Shown: positions 33,405-41,286 of the stretch, piece by piece
Layout of the letters: every line of letters starts with the position of its first letter
Numbering within the stretch: position 1 is the stretch's first letter
Origin: Phycisphaerae bacterium
GTDB lineage: Bacteria > Planctomycetota > Phycisphaerae > Tepidisphaerales > Tepidisphaeraceae
Assembly: GCA_025924315.1 (NCBI GenBank)
Contig: JAICIO010000002.1
Span: forward strand, 1-64,000
Direction: 5' to 3'
Length of the DNA: 64,000 nucleotides
Program-made: the position numbers and the translations under genes
The notes under the pieces: model-generated
Told to the model about the DNA's origin: nothing
The model's database searches: none
What the model saw: the letters and a program-made list of their open reading frames with translations, nothing else

Positions 33405-35813
33405 TCATCGTGGTCGACCACCACCGCCACCTCCGTGCGATCCACCGCCTCCTCCTCCGCCATCCGACGGCGCGGGTGAACTATGTGACGGCTCAGCATG
33501 GGCCGGCTCCGAATGCTGCGGCGGCGCTTCATGCGACGGCGCGGGCGCGAACGGCCGCTCATAACTGCGTAGCCGATTCTCGCCCGCCTCGCGCGCGTGA
33601 TACTCGCGGTCGAGGTCCTGCGAGTTCGTGTGAGCGGGTGGTGGCGGTTGTTGATGCGGTTCCTCATGCCGCGGCTCCTCGTGCCGCTCTTCGTGATGCG
33701 GTGTGGTCGGCGCAGGTGTCGGCGTTGCCGTTGCGTGGTGCTCCTCGGCGCCGGGCGAACCCGTGGCCTGCCACTGATTCCGATCGCGACGTTCCCAGTT
33801 TCCATTCTCACCGCGACGATAAACCTGGCCGTTGCGGTCGATCATCACATCATCGCGATGATCATTTTCACTCGCATGAGCGCGATCGGTGTTCGTGTCG
33901 CGTCGCTCGTTCTCCATACGCGCCCGCGCGGTATCCCAATGCACATCGTTTCGCCACTGATAAAGATTGCGCCCGTACGTGTCGCGGTGAATCGCCTCGG
34001 GCGGACGACCTTCGTGAATCCGCGAAATGTACTCCGTGCGGAACATCGCCTGATTCACATCGCGGTGCACGACGACCGGCCGATACCCGCCGTAACCGAA
34101 CCACGGCTCGCGTCGGCCCCACGCGTGATCGCCTGTGCCGACCCACAACCCTCCGCCGCCGGTCGCCAACCCAAAATCAAATCCCCAATGTCCGACATAG
34201 CTGTTGTAATGCGCCGCGAAGCCAAACGTGCACGGCCGCGGGATGAACTCGTGACGGTACCACGGGTGATAGCGATAACCCGTGCCGAACACGACCACGT
34301 GCGAATACGGATAGCATCCGACATAACCCGGCGTGTAGCCGACATACACGACCTGCGGGGTATATCCGTAGACGTAGCAGTAGCGCACCGAATAGATCGG
34401 ACACGAGGGCGGAATGAGGTAAATCTCCCGCGGAACCTGCGTGCACAATTCCCATGGCCCGCGCGCATTTCGCCCGCGATACCACACCGCATTGGAGCAA
34501 CAATAGTAATCGCCACTAAATTGAATCACCGGCGTCGCGCAGTTCGATGCATACGTGCACGGCGACTGGTCGATCGCATCGAACTGCGGCTCGCCGTCGT
34601 ATTGCACATCCGGCTGATCGTAATGCTGCCGGTCGATCGTCGCGGTTTGCGGGACCGACGTATCGGCGATCGCGTCCTCCGCCGCCTGCGTGCCCGCGAC
34701 ATGCGCGAGCACATCGCCTTTGTCACTGTTCGGCGGGATCTTCGCAAAATCCGCGGGCAGCTTGTCCGGCGCGACGTACGCCCACGGCCCATTGCGATTC
34801 GCCGCGGTGTACCACCGGCCGGACAGCAGCACATACATCTGCTGATTGCCGATGGTCAGAAACACATCCGAATCGGTGTTCGAGTAATAGAGCAGGCTCG
34901 TGCCGGTGATCGTCCCCATCTGCGGCGGGCCGTCCGTCCAGATCAGCTCGGTTGGATCCGTCGCGGTGATGATCTCCAGCCCCGCGAGCTGCTGCGCAGA
35001 GATTGGCTGCTGCGGATCTTTGTAATCGCTCGCGTCTGCAAGCTGCGACACCGCCGCCGGCACGTTCGCCGCGTTTTGCCACGGGCCCATCGGATCAGGC
35101 GCACTGAACCAATGACCGCCGCCCTTCAGGAAATACGTCTTGCTCCCCGGATCGAGCACGACAAAAAACGGCGTGTTCACCACGCGCATCAGATTCGAAT
35201 TCTGCACCTGCGTCAGCTGCGGCTTGCCCTCGTATTGAATCTTGATCGTTGGATGTTCACGAAAGATGATCGTGGGAGGCGTGTTGTCGAGCTGCGCCGC
35301 CGTCTGCTGTTCGCGCTGCACGACCTCGAGCATCGCGAGAATCTGGTCGAGCGAAAGCGTGATCGGCTGCGCGACAATCGCCTGCCGAACCTGCTCCGCC
35401 AACTGCTTTTCGGCGGGATCTTCCAGATTCGGAAAGTTTGTGCGCGTGACCTTTGTGTCGAGGATGCGAACGGTTCGCGCCACGCGATCGGTGGATACCC
35501 GACTCTCCAGCCAGATCGCGCCGTAAATTGGATCGGTCTGCTTCGATGTCGTGACCGCGACCGCGGCGCGACCTTTCAGCGTGTCGCCCTGGAAATCCTC
35601 GAGTTGTGGCTGGAAAACAGTGATCTGTCCGTCGCTCGTCGGGATGTTCATCGGCCAGCGCGAGACGCCGTTCACGTCATCGTCCGGGTTGTTGGGCGCA
35701 CCCGGCGCGGGTGTGGTCGATTGCGCCGGCGGAGCAACTTCATCCGCGGCCCACAGGCCCGCGCTCGCGATAAGGATCAACACCAGCGCTACGTACAGAT
35801 TACGAATTCGCAT
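33405..35813 (-). CDS. large secreted protein, His/Gly-rich C-terminus
   Basis: The product has 802 residues and a signal peptide (about 1-22, ending LWA). The N-terminal half (about 50-400) contains 'ITVFQPQLEDFQGDTLKGRA', resembling secreted proteins annotated in other genomes as 'carbohydrate-binding family V/XII', though no binding site was recognised. Repeated 'VNTPFFVVLDPGSKTYFLKG' and 'RWYTAANRNGPWAYV' units describe WYxA-type blades. The middle has Tyr/Gly-rich text, and the last 200 residues are charged, then His/Pro- and finally Gly/Ser-rich. Not assigned a function. Transcribed towards the M16 gene. Confidence 0.65.
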   Translation of the reverse strand: MRIRNLYVALVLILIASAGLWAADEVAPPAQSTTPAPGAPNNPDDDVNGVSRWPMNIPTSDGQITVFQPQLEDFQGDTLKGRAAVAVTTSKQTDPIYGAIWLESRVSTDRVARTVRILDTKVTRTNFPNLEDPAEKQLAEQVRQAIVAQPITLSLDQILAMLEVVQREQQTAAQLDNTPPTIIFREHPTIKIQYEGKPQLTQVQNSNLMRVVNTPFFVVLDPGSKTYFLKGGGHWFSAPDPMGPWQNAANVPAAVSQLADASDYKDPQQPISAQQLAGLEIITATDPTELIWTDGPPQMGTITGTSLLYYSNTDSDVFLTIGNQQMYVLLSGRWYTAANRNGPWAYVAPDKLPADFAKIPPNSDKGDVLAHVAGTQAAEDAIADTSVPQTATIDRQHYDQPDVQYDGEPQFDAIDQSPCTYASNCATPVIQFSGDYYCCSNAVWYRGRNARGPWELCTQVPREIYLIPPSCPIYSVRYCYVYGYTPQVVYVGYTPGYVGCYPYSHVVVFGTGYRYHPWYRHEFIPRPCTFGFAAHYNSYVGHWGFDFGLATGGGGLWVGTGDHAWGRREPWFGYGGYRPVVVHRDVNQAMFRTEYISRIHEGRPPEAIHRDTYGRNLYQWRNDVHWDTARARMENERRDTNTDRAHASENDHRDDVMIDRNGQVYRRGENGNWERRDRNQWQATGSPGAEEHHATATPTPAPTTPHHEERHEEPRHEEPHQQPPPPAHTNSQDLDREYHAREAGENRLRSYERPFAPAPSHEAPPQHSEPAHAEPSHSSPAPSDGGGGGGGSHGGGGGGRPR

Positions 35814-35898
35814 CCGATCCTTTCGTCATCTATTGCATCAGACAACAATCGGACGGCCGAGGTAAGGGGAAATTCCCGGGTGAATCTGGTATCAAACA

Positions 35899-37047
35899 AT
35901 GATGATGCGATCTTCGATCGGCGCGCTCGTCATCGCGATGGGACTGCTCAGTGGAATCGCTTGCCATTCGCATCACGAACCGTCGGTCGCAACGCTCCCT
36001 TCGAACATGTCATTCCCGGACCCGCTTATTTTTCAGAATGGCACGCGCCTGCAGTCGCCCGCTGACTGGCCACGCCGACGCGCGGAACTGCGCGAGCTGA
36101 TCCTTCACAACGAGTACGGCGAGCCACCGCCCGCGCCGGGAAATGTGAAAGCGCTCTTGCTCACGTCGAGCCCCATGAAGCCGAATCCCGCGAAGCCCCA
36201 GCACCGCGAATACAAAATCACCTGCGGGCCGCACGACAGCCTCTCATGTCTGGTGGATCTCACACTTCCCCCGGGCAACGGCCCGTTCCCCATCATCATC
36301 CGCGGAGATCGATGCTGGGGCGCCGTCGCGGATCCGATCGCCGACGAACTCAAATCGCGCGGCTACGCGCTCGCGGACTTCAATCGCCTCGAATTCGCGC
36401 CCGACACTGGCGTTCGCGAAGGCGCGCTCTTCGCCGCGTATCCGAATCGCCATTTCGGCGCGCTCGCGGCGTGGGCGTGGGGATTTTCCCGCGTCATCGA
36501 CTTCGTCGAAACGCTGCCGGAGATCGACAAAACCAAGATCATCGTGACCGGCGCCTCGCGCGGTGGAAAGGCGTCGCTGCTTGCCGGTGCGCTCGACGAG
36601 CGCGTCGCGATCACCAATCCGGTCGGCTCCGGCACCGGCGGAATCATCCCCTTCCGCAATCAGCCCGCCCAGGCGGAAAAACTCAGCAGCATGCTGAAGA
36701 TGTTTCCGCACTGGATGAGCCCGCGATTAGCTGCGTTTAATGGAAATGAAGAGAAACTCCCCTTCGACAGCCACGAGGTGATCGCCCTCTGCGCCCCAAG
36801 AGCCTTCATCGCCACCGAAGCAACGGAAGACAAATACTCCAATCCGCGCGAGACATGGAAGAGCATCCAGGCCGCCCGCGAAGTCTACGATTTCCTCGGA
36901 ATCCCCCAAAAGATCGCGGTCACCTATCGCTCCGGTCCGCACGAGCACAACCTGACCGACTGGAAATCCCTCCTCGACTTCGCGGATAAAACCTTCTACG
37001 GCAAAGTCACAACTCGGCCGTTTGATCAACCGCCGAACACACCATGA
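35899..37047 (+). CDS. CE15-like glucuronoyl esterase / alpha-beta hydrolase
   Basis: The product has 382 residues, starting at one of three tandem ATGs (35899, 35902, 35905). An N-terminal hydrophobic segment ends 'GIACHS' and could be a lipobox. The CE15 pattern is visible: 'WPRRRAELRELILHNEYGEPP', 'LPPGNGPFPIIIRGD', nucleophile 'VTGASRGGKASLLAGALDER' (the family usually has GCSRxGK, so the Cys of a conserved disulfide is missing), 'NPVGSGTGGIIPF' and 'SGPHEHNLTDW' with the catalytic His. CE15 enzymes cut lignin-glucuronate esters. The stop overlaps the next start by four bases. Confidence 0.8.
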   Translation: MMMRSSIGALVIAMGLLSGIACHSHHEPSVATLPSNMSFPDPLIFQNGTRLQSPADWPRRRAELRELILHNEYGEPPPAPGNVKALLLTSSPMKPNPAKPQHREYKITCGPHDSLSCLVDLTLPPGNGPFPIIIRGDRCWGAVADPIADELKSRGYALADFNRLEFAPDTGVREGALFAAYPNRHFGALAAWAWGFSRVIDFVETLPEIDKTKIIVTGASRGGKASLLAGALDERVAITNPVGSGTGGIIPFRNQPAQAEKLSSMLKMFPHWMSPRLAAFNGNEEKLPFDSHEVIALCAPRAFIATEATEDKYSNPRETWKSIQAAREVYDFLGIPQKIAVTYRSGPHEHNLTDWKSLLDFADKTFYGKVTTRPFDQPPNTP

Positions 37048-37637
37048 CAAGTGAACCGCCAACCGTCCTGAACTACGCTCCGCCGGCCAGAGATACCACG
37101 CGCCTGCGAAAGTCCGTGCGAATCTTCGGCAAATCACTATTGTTGGTCGGCGTCGTACTAGCTGCCAGCGTCACCGCGTACTTTCTTCAGCCTGCTCGAT
37201 ATACCGCCGTGGGTAGCCTTCGATTCACGCCAATAGCAGGCGTCGAATCGACCCTTGACGCGGATCCGGTGCGCACGGCAAACGCGTTGTGCTCAAATGA
37301 GAAGCTCGCGCAGGCAATCTCGTATGCAATGGAGTCCGAAGCGAGATTCTGGACAGTGGAGGAATATCGATCAAAACTCGACGTGCGCGTCGTTCCCGGA
37401 TCCAATTCCATTCTAGTGCGCTGCACGGATAAGACCCCGCTCGCGGCTGCTGTCGGTATCCAAATCATGATTCAGGAGGCGATCATTGCCTCGCACGGGC
37501 AATGGCTTGGGACACAGTCGACCACGTCGCCGAAAGTTCCAGAGAGGAATCCAATGTGGGCGCTGGTGGGCGGCGTTGTCTCTATTTTCTGCTTAGTATG
37601 TTGGCGCGCCTGCCGCATGCGAACCGCGACAAGGTAA
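37044..37637 (+). CDS. Wzz-like two-TM membrane protein
   Basis: The product has 197 residues: one helix at about 25-48, a periplasmic loop of about 120 residues and a second helix at about 170-188, the topology of Wzz/PCP chain-length regulators. The loop starts 'YTAVGSLRFTPIAG', similar to the 'YxAxxxLxV' opening of that family, and contains 'VPGSNSILVRCTDKTPLAAA'. No kinase domain is present. It overlaps the CE15-like gene by four bases (ATGA), so they are probably translated together. A role in polysaccharide export is inference. Confidence 0.65.
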   Translation: MTSEPPTVLNYAPPARDTTRLRKSVRIFGKSLLLVGVVLAASVTAYFLQPARYTAVGSLRFTPIAGVESTLDADPVRTANALCSNEKLAQAISYAMESEARFWTVEEYRSKLDVRVVPGSNSILVRCTDKTPLAAAVGIQIMIQEAIIASHGQWLGTQSTTSPKVPERNPMWALVGGVVSIFCLVCWRACRMRTATR

Positions 37638-37733
37638 TCGAAACGCCATCCTCTTCTTGATGCAGCGAATGCGCGGAGTTTCCAAAAGTCTTCAGAATAT
37701 TGATTCGGAACACGGGTTTCGGAACTCGTCATT

Positions 37734-37751
37734 CCGCGACTTCAGTCGCGG
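37734..37751. terminator. hairpin at end of atpG
   Basis: CCGCGAC-TTCA-GTCGCGG is a perfect 7-bp hairpin abutting the atpG stop codon on the minus strand. There is no T-run, so the terminator call is tentative. Confidence 0.5.
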
Positions 37752-38675
37752 TTAGCCCTTCATCGCTTCCACACCGCCCATGATTTCTGACAGCTCGGTC
37801 GTGATCTGGCTCTGGCGGGCGCGGTTGTATTGCATCGACAAGGCCTTGACCATCTTGTCCGCGTTGTCCGTGGCGCTCTTCATGGCGACCATTCGCGCGA
37901 CGTGTTCGCTGGTGGTGGCGTCGAGGAACGCCTGGAACAGCGCCGTGCGGACGGTGAGCGGAAGGATTTCGTCGAGCAGTTCCGTGGCCGACGGGGAGAA
38001 ATCGTACATCGTCTGCGCGTCGTACGCGGGGCCTCGTTGAGTTCCACCCGTCGCGCCGGGCTTGGCGCCTTCGCCTTCACTCTGCACGCCGGCGAGCGGG
38101 AGCAGCGTCATCACGTCCGGCTTTTGCTGGCCGGCGCTGATGAAGTTCACGTACGCGACGTAAACCGCGTCGTATTTGCCGGCGATGAAGTCGGCCATGA
38201 ACTGGTTTGCGAGTTTCTCCACATCCACGAACTTCGGCGTGTCCTGGGCATCGATGCGCTGAGCGATCGGGCGCTTCTGGAAGTTGAAGAAGCTGTAGCC
38301 CTTCTTGCCGACGACATACAGGTCGATCGCGTTGCCGGCGGCCTCCTGCTCGCGCACGAAATGCTGGGTGCGGCGCAACACGCTGCCGTTGTACGCGCCG
38401 GCGAGACCTCGATTGCTCGTGATCACGAGCAGCGCAATTCGATTCTTGCGATCCTCGGCCGTTGGACGACGCAGCAGTGGATGCTCAACGTTGCCAACGC
38501 TCGCGGCCAGCTCGCGCACGAGCTCGCGAACCTTTTGCGTATAAGGCTTGGTGCCGATCGCGCGCTTCAGCGATTTCTGGAACTTCGCCGTCGCGATCAT
38601 CTGCATCGTCTTGGTGATTTTCTTGATGTTCCGCACCGCCTTGCGGCGCTTCACAATCGCACGTGCCTTGGCCAT
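37752..38675 (-). CDS. atpG: ATP synthase F1 gamma subunit
   Basis: ATG at 38675 starts 'MAKARAIVKRRKAVRNIKKI', the invariant N-terminal helix of gamma, continuing 'TKTMQMIATAKF'. The C-terminal helix 'VAMKSATDNADKMVKALSMQ' and 'YNRARQSQITTELSEIMGG' are also intact. About 307 residues, slightly long because of a Gly-rich insert near residues 205-235. It is the rotating central stalk of F-type ATP synthase. None of the other subunits is in the neighbourhood: the gene is flanked by a Wzz-like gene and a divergent MerR gene, so the operon is split here. Confidence 0.96.
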   Translation of the reverse strand: MAKARAIVKRRKAVRNIKKITKTMQMIATAKFQKSLKRAIGTKPYTQKVRELVRELAASVGNVEHPLLRRPTAEDRKNRIALLVITSNRGLAGAYNGSVLRRTQHFVREQEAAGNAIDLYVVGKKGYSFFNFQKRPIAQRIDAQDTPKFVDVEKLANQFMADFIAGKYDAVYVAYVNFISAGQQKPDVMTLLPLAGVQSEGEGAKPGATGGTQRGPAYDAQTMYDFSPSATELLDEILPLTVRTALFQAFLDATTSEHVARMVAMKSATDNADKMVKALSMQYNRARQSQITTELSEIMGGVEAMKG

Positions 38676-38787
38676 TTCATCCTCAGTCAGAGCACACTTT
38701 TCGGGCCGCAAAATGTAAGAGAATTGGGATGAAGATGCAAACCCGCGGCAATTCGCCGCAGCGGGCTGGCTGCGTTAGAATGGTGAC

Positions 38788-39198
38788 ATGCAGACTTACA
38801 CGATCGGTCAGCTCGCTCGATCTGTCGGCGTCCCCATTTCCACCGTTCGCTACTACGAACGCGCCGGACTCCTCAAACCCGAAGCGCGCACGGGCGGCAA
38901 CTACCGCGTCTATTCGCAGCATTCCCTCGAACGGATGCAATTCATCCGCTCCGCCCAGGCTGTCGGTCTCAGCCTTGACGACATCGAGAAAATGCTTGAC
39001 ATCGCCCACGGCTCCGAGCAGCCGTGCGACGAGATCGTCACCCTCGCGCAACAGCGTCTCGACGAAGTGCGCGAAAAGCTCAAGGATCTGAAGACCGTCG
39101 AGAAAACCCTCGCCAAAGCCGTCGCCAACTGCTGCAACGAAGAGGTGGGCCTGTGCAGCAAAGTCGTCCATCTGAGAAAAATCTGCCAAAGGGCTTGA
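38788..39198 (+). CDS. MerR-family metal-sensing regulator, ZntR-like
   Basis: The product has 136 residues. The MerR winged helix is 'TIGQLARSVGVPISTVRYYE' then 'LLKPEARTGGNYRVYS' (residues about 5-43), followed by the dimerisation coiled coil. Metal ligands are likely C80, C115/C116 ('ANCCNEEVGLC'), C123 and C133. The spacing of C80, the CC pair and C123 matches ZntR (C79, C114/C115, C124), so Zn/Cd/Pb-type divalent metals are more likely than Cu(I). Its stop lies inside the -35 of the downstream promoter. It is divergent from atpG. Confidence 0.93.
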   Translation: MQTYTIGQLARSVGVPISTVRYYERAGLLKPEARTGGNYRVYSQHSLERMQFIRSAQAVGLSLDDIEKMLDIAHGSEQPCDEIVTLAQQRLDEVREKLKDLKTVEKTLAKAVANCCNEEVGLCSKVVHLRKICQRA

Positions 39199-39226
39199 CC
39201 CTGCACCATGGTTCAACCTCTAGGCT
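39195..39226 (+). promoter_or_regulatory. MerR-type promoter with 20-bp spacer
   Basis: -35 TTGACC (39195-39200) and -10 TAGGCT (39221-39226) are separated by 20 bp instead of 17, the distorted spacing that MerR proteins untwist. The spacer holds the near-palindrome TGCACCATGGTTCA. The expected transcription start near 39233 is about 18 bases ahead of the small Cys-rich ORF. Confidence 0.85.
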
Positions 39227-39250
39227 TCTTTCATACAGAAAGGAGCTTCC

Positions 39251-39340
39251 ATGAAGCGCATCCATCTCGCGATTGCGTGCTGCGACGACGGCGAATGCTG
39301 CCCGGATTGTCCGGACTGCCCGCCGTGCCCGAAATGCTGA
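39251..39340 (+). CDS. 29-residue cysteine-rich peptide, metallothionein-like
   Basis: ATG at 39251 has a strong ribosome site (AAGGAG, six to seven bases upstream) and the ORF ends TGA at 39340. Eight of 29 residues are Cys: C10, C11, C16, C17, C20, C23, C26, C29. The C-terminal third is the periodic run 'CPDCPDCPPCPKC'. A CC pair sits in the middle ('AIACCDDGECC'). The N-terminal nine residues, 'MKRIHLAIA', are mildly hydrophobic but too short for export. It is the first gene behind the MerR-type promoter, before the MIP channel. No family was recognised. A metal-binding or metal-delivery role is inferred from composition and position. It is not in the frame of the overlapping MIP 5' extension. 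Confidence 0.78.
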   Translation: MKRIHLAIACCDDGECCPDCPDCPPCPKC

Positions 39341-39405
39341 CACGCAACCATTGCAATGCCCGACGCGACTGCAGCGCGCCGGGCGCTGCTTCGATTCAAG
39401 TAGAC

Positions 39406-40065
39406 ATGAACAAACTTCTCGCCGAAGCGATCGGCACTTTTGCGATGGTCTTCGCCGGCACCGGCGCGATCATCATCAATGACGTCACCGCCGGCGGCGT
39501 GACACACGTCGGTATCGCGATCACGTTCGGGCTGGTCGTGATGGCGATGATCTACGCCGTCGGTGACGTCTCGGGCGCGCACCTGAACCCTGCCGTCACG
39601 CTCGGCTTCCTCGCCGCGCGACGAACGACCGCGCGCTGCGCCATTGGATACATCATCGCGCAATTGATCGGCGCGCTTGCGGCAAGTGCCATCCTGCGCC
39701 TGCTCTTCCGCTCACATGGAAACCTCGGCGCAACAATTCCGCTCGGCTCAGACCTGCAGTCGTTCATCCTCGAAACGATCCTCACCGCCATCCTGATGTT
39801 CGTGATCCTCTCGGTTGCGGTCGGCTCGAAAGAACGCGGTCTGATGGCCGGCATCGCAATCGGCGGAGTGATCGGCCTCGAAGCGATGTTCGCCGGCCCG
39901 ATCTGCGGCGCGTCGATGAATCCCTTCCGCTCGCTCGCCCCCGCGATCGTCTCCGGGCATCTCGCGCACGTGTGGCTCTACCTGATCGCCCCGCCGCTTG
40001 GCGCACTCATCTCCGTCCCCCTCTGGCGAGGCGTCTACAATCATGAGGGCAAGCAGGATGAATAA
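39406..40065 (+). CDS. MIP-family channel (aquaglyceroporin-like)
   Basis: ATG at 39406 starts 'MNKLLAEAIGTFAMVFAGTG', the MIP beginning; an upstream in-frame extension back to 39208 reads through the Cys-rich ORF region and is rejected. About 219 residues, six membrane helices. The first pore motif is 'GAHLNPAV'. The second is 'GASMNPFRS', where NPF replaces the usual NPA. MIP channels in arsenic operons let arsenite out of the cell. Here it sits between the Cys-rich peptide and the arsenate-reductase-like gene, which supports that reading. Its end overlaps the next gene by eight bases. Confidence 0.9.
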   Translation: MNKLLAEAIGTFAMVFAGTGAIIINDVTAGGVTHVGIAITFGLVVMAMIYAVGDVSGAHLNPAVTLGFLAARRTTARCAIGYIIAQLIGALAASAILRLLFRSHGNLGATIPLGSDLQSFILETILTAILMFVILSVAVGSKERGLMAGIAIGGVIGLEAMFAGPICGASMNPFRSLAPAIVSGHLAHVWLYLIAPPLGALISVPLWRGVYNHEGKQDE

Positions 40066-40465
40066 GAAACGAATCGTCTTCGTCTGCGTCGAGAACTCCA
40101 ACCGCAGCCAGATGGCGGAAGCGTTCGGGCGAATCCACGGCGCAGACGTCGCGGAAGTTCACAGCGCCGGCTCCCGCCCCAGCGGCATCGTCAATCCCAA
40201 AGCCATCGCCGCCATGGCCGAAAAGAACTACGACCTCACAACGCACCAATCGAAATCGCTCGACGATCTTCCCCAAATGGAATGGGACTACGCCATCACA
40301 ATGGGCTGCGGCGACGAATGCCCCAACCTCCGCGCCAAGCACCGCGAAGACTGGACGCTGCCCGATCCGAAACACCTCCCGCCCGATCAGTTCAACCACA
40401 TCCGCGACGAGATCGAATCTCGCGTGAAAAAGCTCATTGACACGTTTTCATCGCATGCTCGTTGA
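40058..40465 (+). CDS. arsC: arsenate reductase-like LMW phosphatase
   Basis: ATG at 40058 gives 135 residues. The LMW phosphatase P-loop is 'FVCVENSNRSQMAEAF' (C-x5-R). A second cysteine pair follows in 'MGCGDECPNL', matching the thioredoxin-linked arsenate reductase pattern, then 'REDWTLPDPKHLPPDQF'. This family is called ArsC in operons where it turns arsenate into arsenite for export through MIP or ArsB. It is translationally coupled to the MIP gene. A different phosphatase role is possible, since the reaction cannot be read from sequence. Confidence 0.88.
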   Translation: MNKKRIVFVCVENSNRSQMAEAFGRIHGADVAEVHSAGSRPSGIVNPKAIAAMAEKNYDLTTHQSKSLDDLPQMEWDYAITMGCGDECPNLRAKHREDWTLPDPKHLPPDQFNHIRDEIESRVKKLIDTFSSHAR

Positions 40466-40480
40466 CCTATACTCTGGTCA
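40463..40480. promoter_or_regulatory. candidate operator dyad
   Basis: TGACC (40463-40467) and GGTCA (40476-40480) are inverted repeats spaced by TATACTCT. The site overlaps the end of the arsC-like gene and the start of the next gene and includes a TATACT that could be a -10. Confidence 0.45.
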
Positions 40481-40866
40481 TGTCTGTGCGGCTGGCGACA
40501 CTTGTTTTGATGGCGTGGACCAACATCTATTGTTGCTGCACCGCGCCCGCCGCGACGATCGCGACGCAGGCGAATCATCCGAAACACGCCTGCTGTGCCG
40601 ACAAACCGACCGCGCCCGAAACGCCGCAGCATCGCATGCCGGACGGGCGGAAATGCAATCAATGTCCGTATCTGGCAATTCGTCAGAACTCGCTGCTCGA
40701 GGATGCGCAGCCGACCGTACCTTCGCTCGATCTAGTCGCCTTCGATCCGGTAATTGAACCGGCGTCATTCTCACTCGTCGCCTCAATCACAACTCAAGAT
40801 CGCTCCACCGAGGCCATCCCCATCTCCGTCACGCTTCTCGACCTGAGCACCTCTCTCGTGCGCTGA
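40480..40866 (+). CDS. exported Cys/His-rich protein
   Basis: ATG at 40480 gives about 128 residues. An N-terminal hydrophobic segment (about 4-16) precedes three consecutive Cys, then 'HPKHACCADKP' and 'RKCNQCPYL', seven cysteines and several His by residue 62. The rest is hydrophilic with no motif. Such pattern suits a periplasmic or surface metal-binding protein. It follows arsC by 14 bases and precedes an HMA lipoprotein. No family recognised. Confidence 0.65.
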   Translation: MSVRLATLVLMAWTNIYCCCTAPAATIATQANHPKHACCADKPTAPETPQHRMPDGRKCNQCPYLAIRQNSLLEDAQPTVPSLDLVAFDPVIEPASFSLVASITTQDRSTEAIPISVTLLDLSTSLVR

Positions 40867-40923
40867 TTCCGCCTCCTCGTTGAATCGTTTTTTCGAATTC
40901 GTGTCATACGAGTGAGGTTTCTC

Positions 40924-41271
40924 ATGTACAGGTATGTACTCATTCTCGCATTGCTTCTTCTCATCGCCGGGTGTCAGAGCACCAGACCCGGCGATCCCAT
41001 GCCCGAGCCGACGACGGCTCCCACCGCATCGTCGCAGCCTCTCGCTGGCTCGAGCGCCACGCTGGTCGTCAACGGCATGGCCTGCCCGATGTGCAAGAGC
41101 AACATCAACGACCAGTTGCTCAAGATCCCCGGCGTGAACAAGGTCAAAGTCAATCTCGGCACCGGCGAAGTGGCCGTGAACTTCAAGCCCGACGTTCACC
41201 CGACGCGTCAGCAGCTGGCCGCCGCGGTCGAGCAAAGCGGGTTCACGCTTCGCGAGATTCGTCAGCCCTAG
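40924..41271 (+). CDS. HMA-domain lipoprotein
   Basis: ATG at 40924 has GAGG six bases upstream, so it is preferred over the GTG at 40912. About 115 residues: lipoprotein signal with lipobox LIAGC (Cys17), a Pro/Thr/Ser linker, then a heavy-metal-associated (ferredoxin-like) domain with 'MACPMCKSNIND' and 'VNKVKVNLGTGEVAV'. The CxxC binds soft metals. Being lipid-anchored, it could pick up metal in the periplasm and pass it to an efflux channel. The next gene is an outer-membrane beta-barrel. Confidence 0.9.
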   Translation: MYRYVLILALLLLIAGCQSTRPGDPMPEPTTAPTASSQPLAGSSATLVVNGMACPMCKSNINDQLLKIPGVNKVKVNLGTGEVAVNFKPDVHPTRQQLAAAVEQSGFTLREIRQP

Positions 41272-41286
41272 GAAGGAGCGCACAAC

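Noticed and set aside
39208-39405. N-terminal extension of the MIP channel
   Set aside because: The MIP family starts at MNKLL..., and the extension runs across the promoter and the Cys-rich ORF in another frame.
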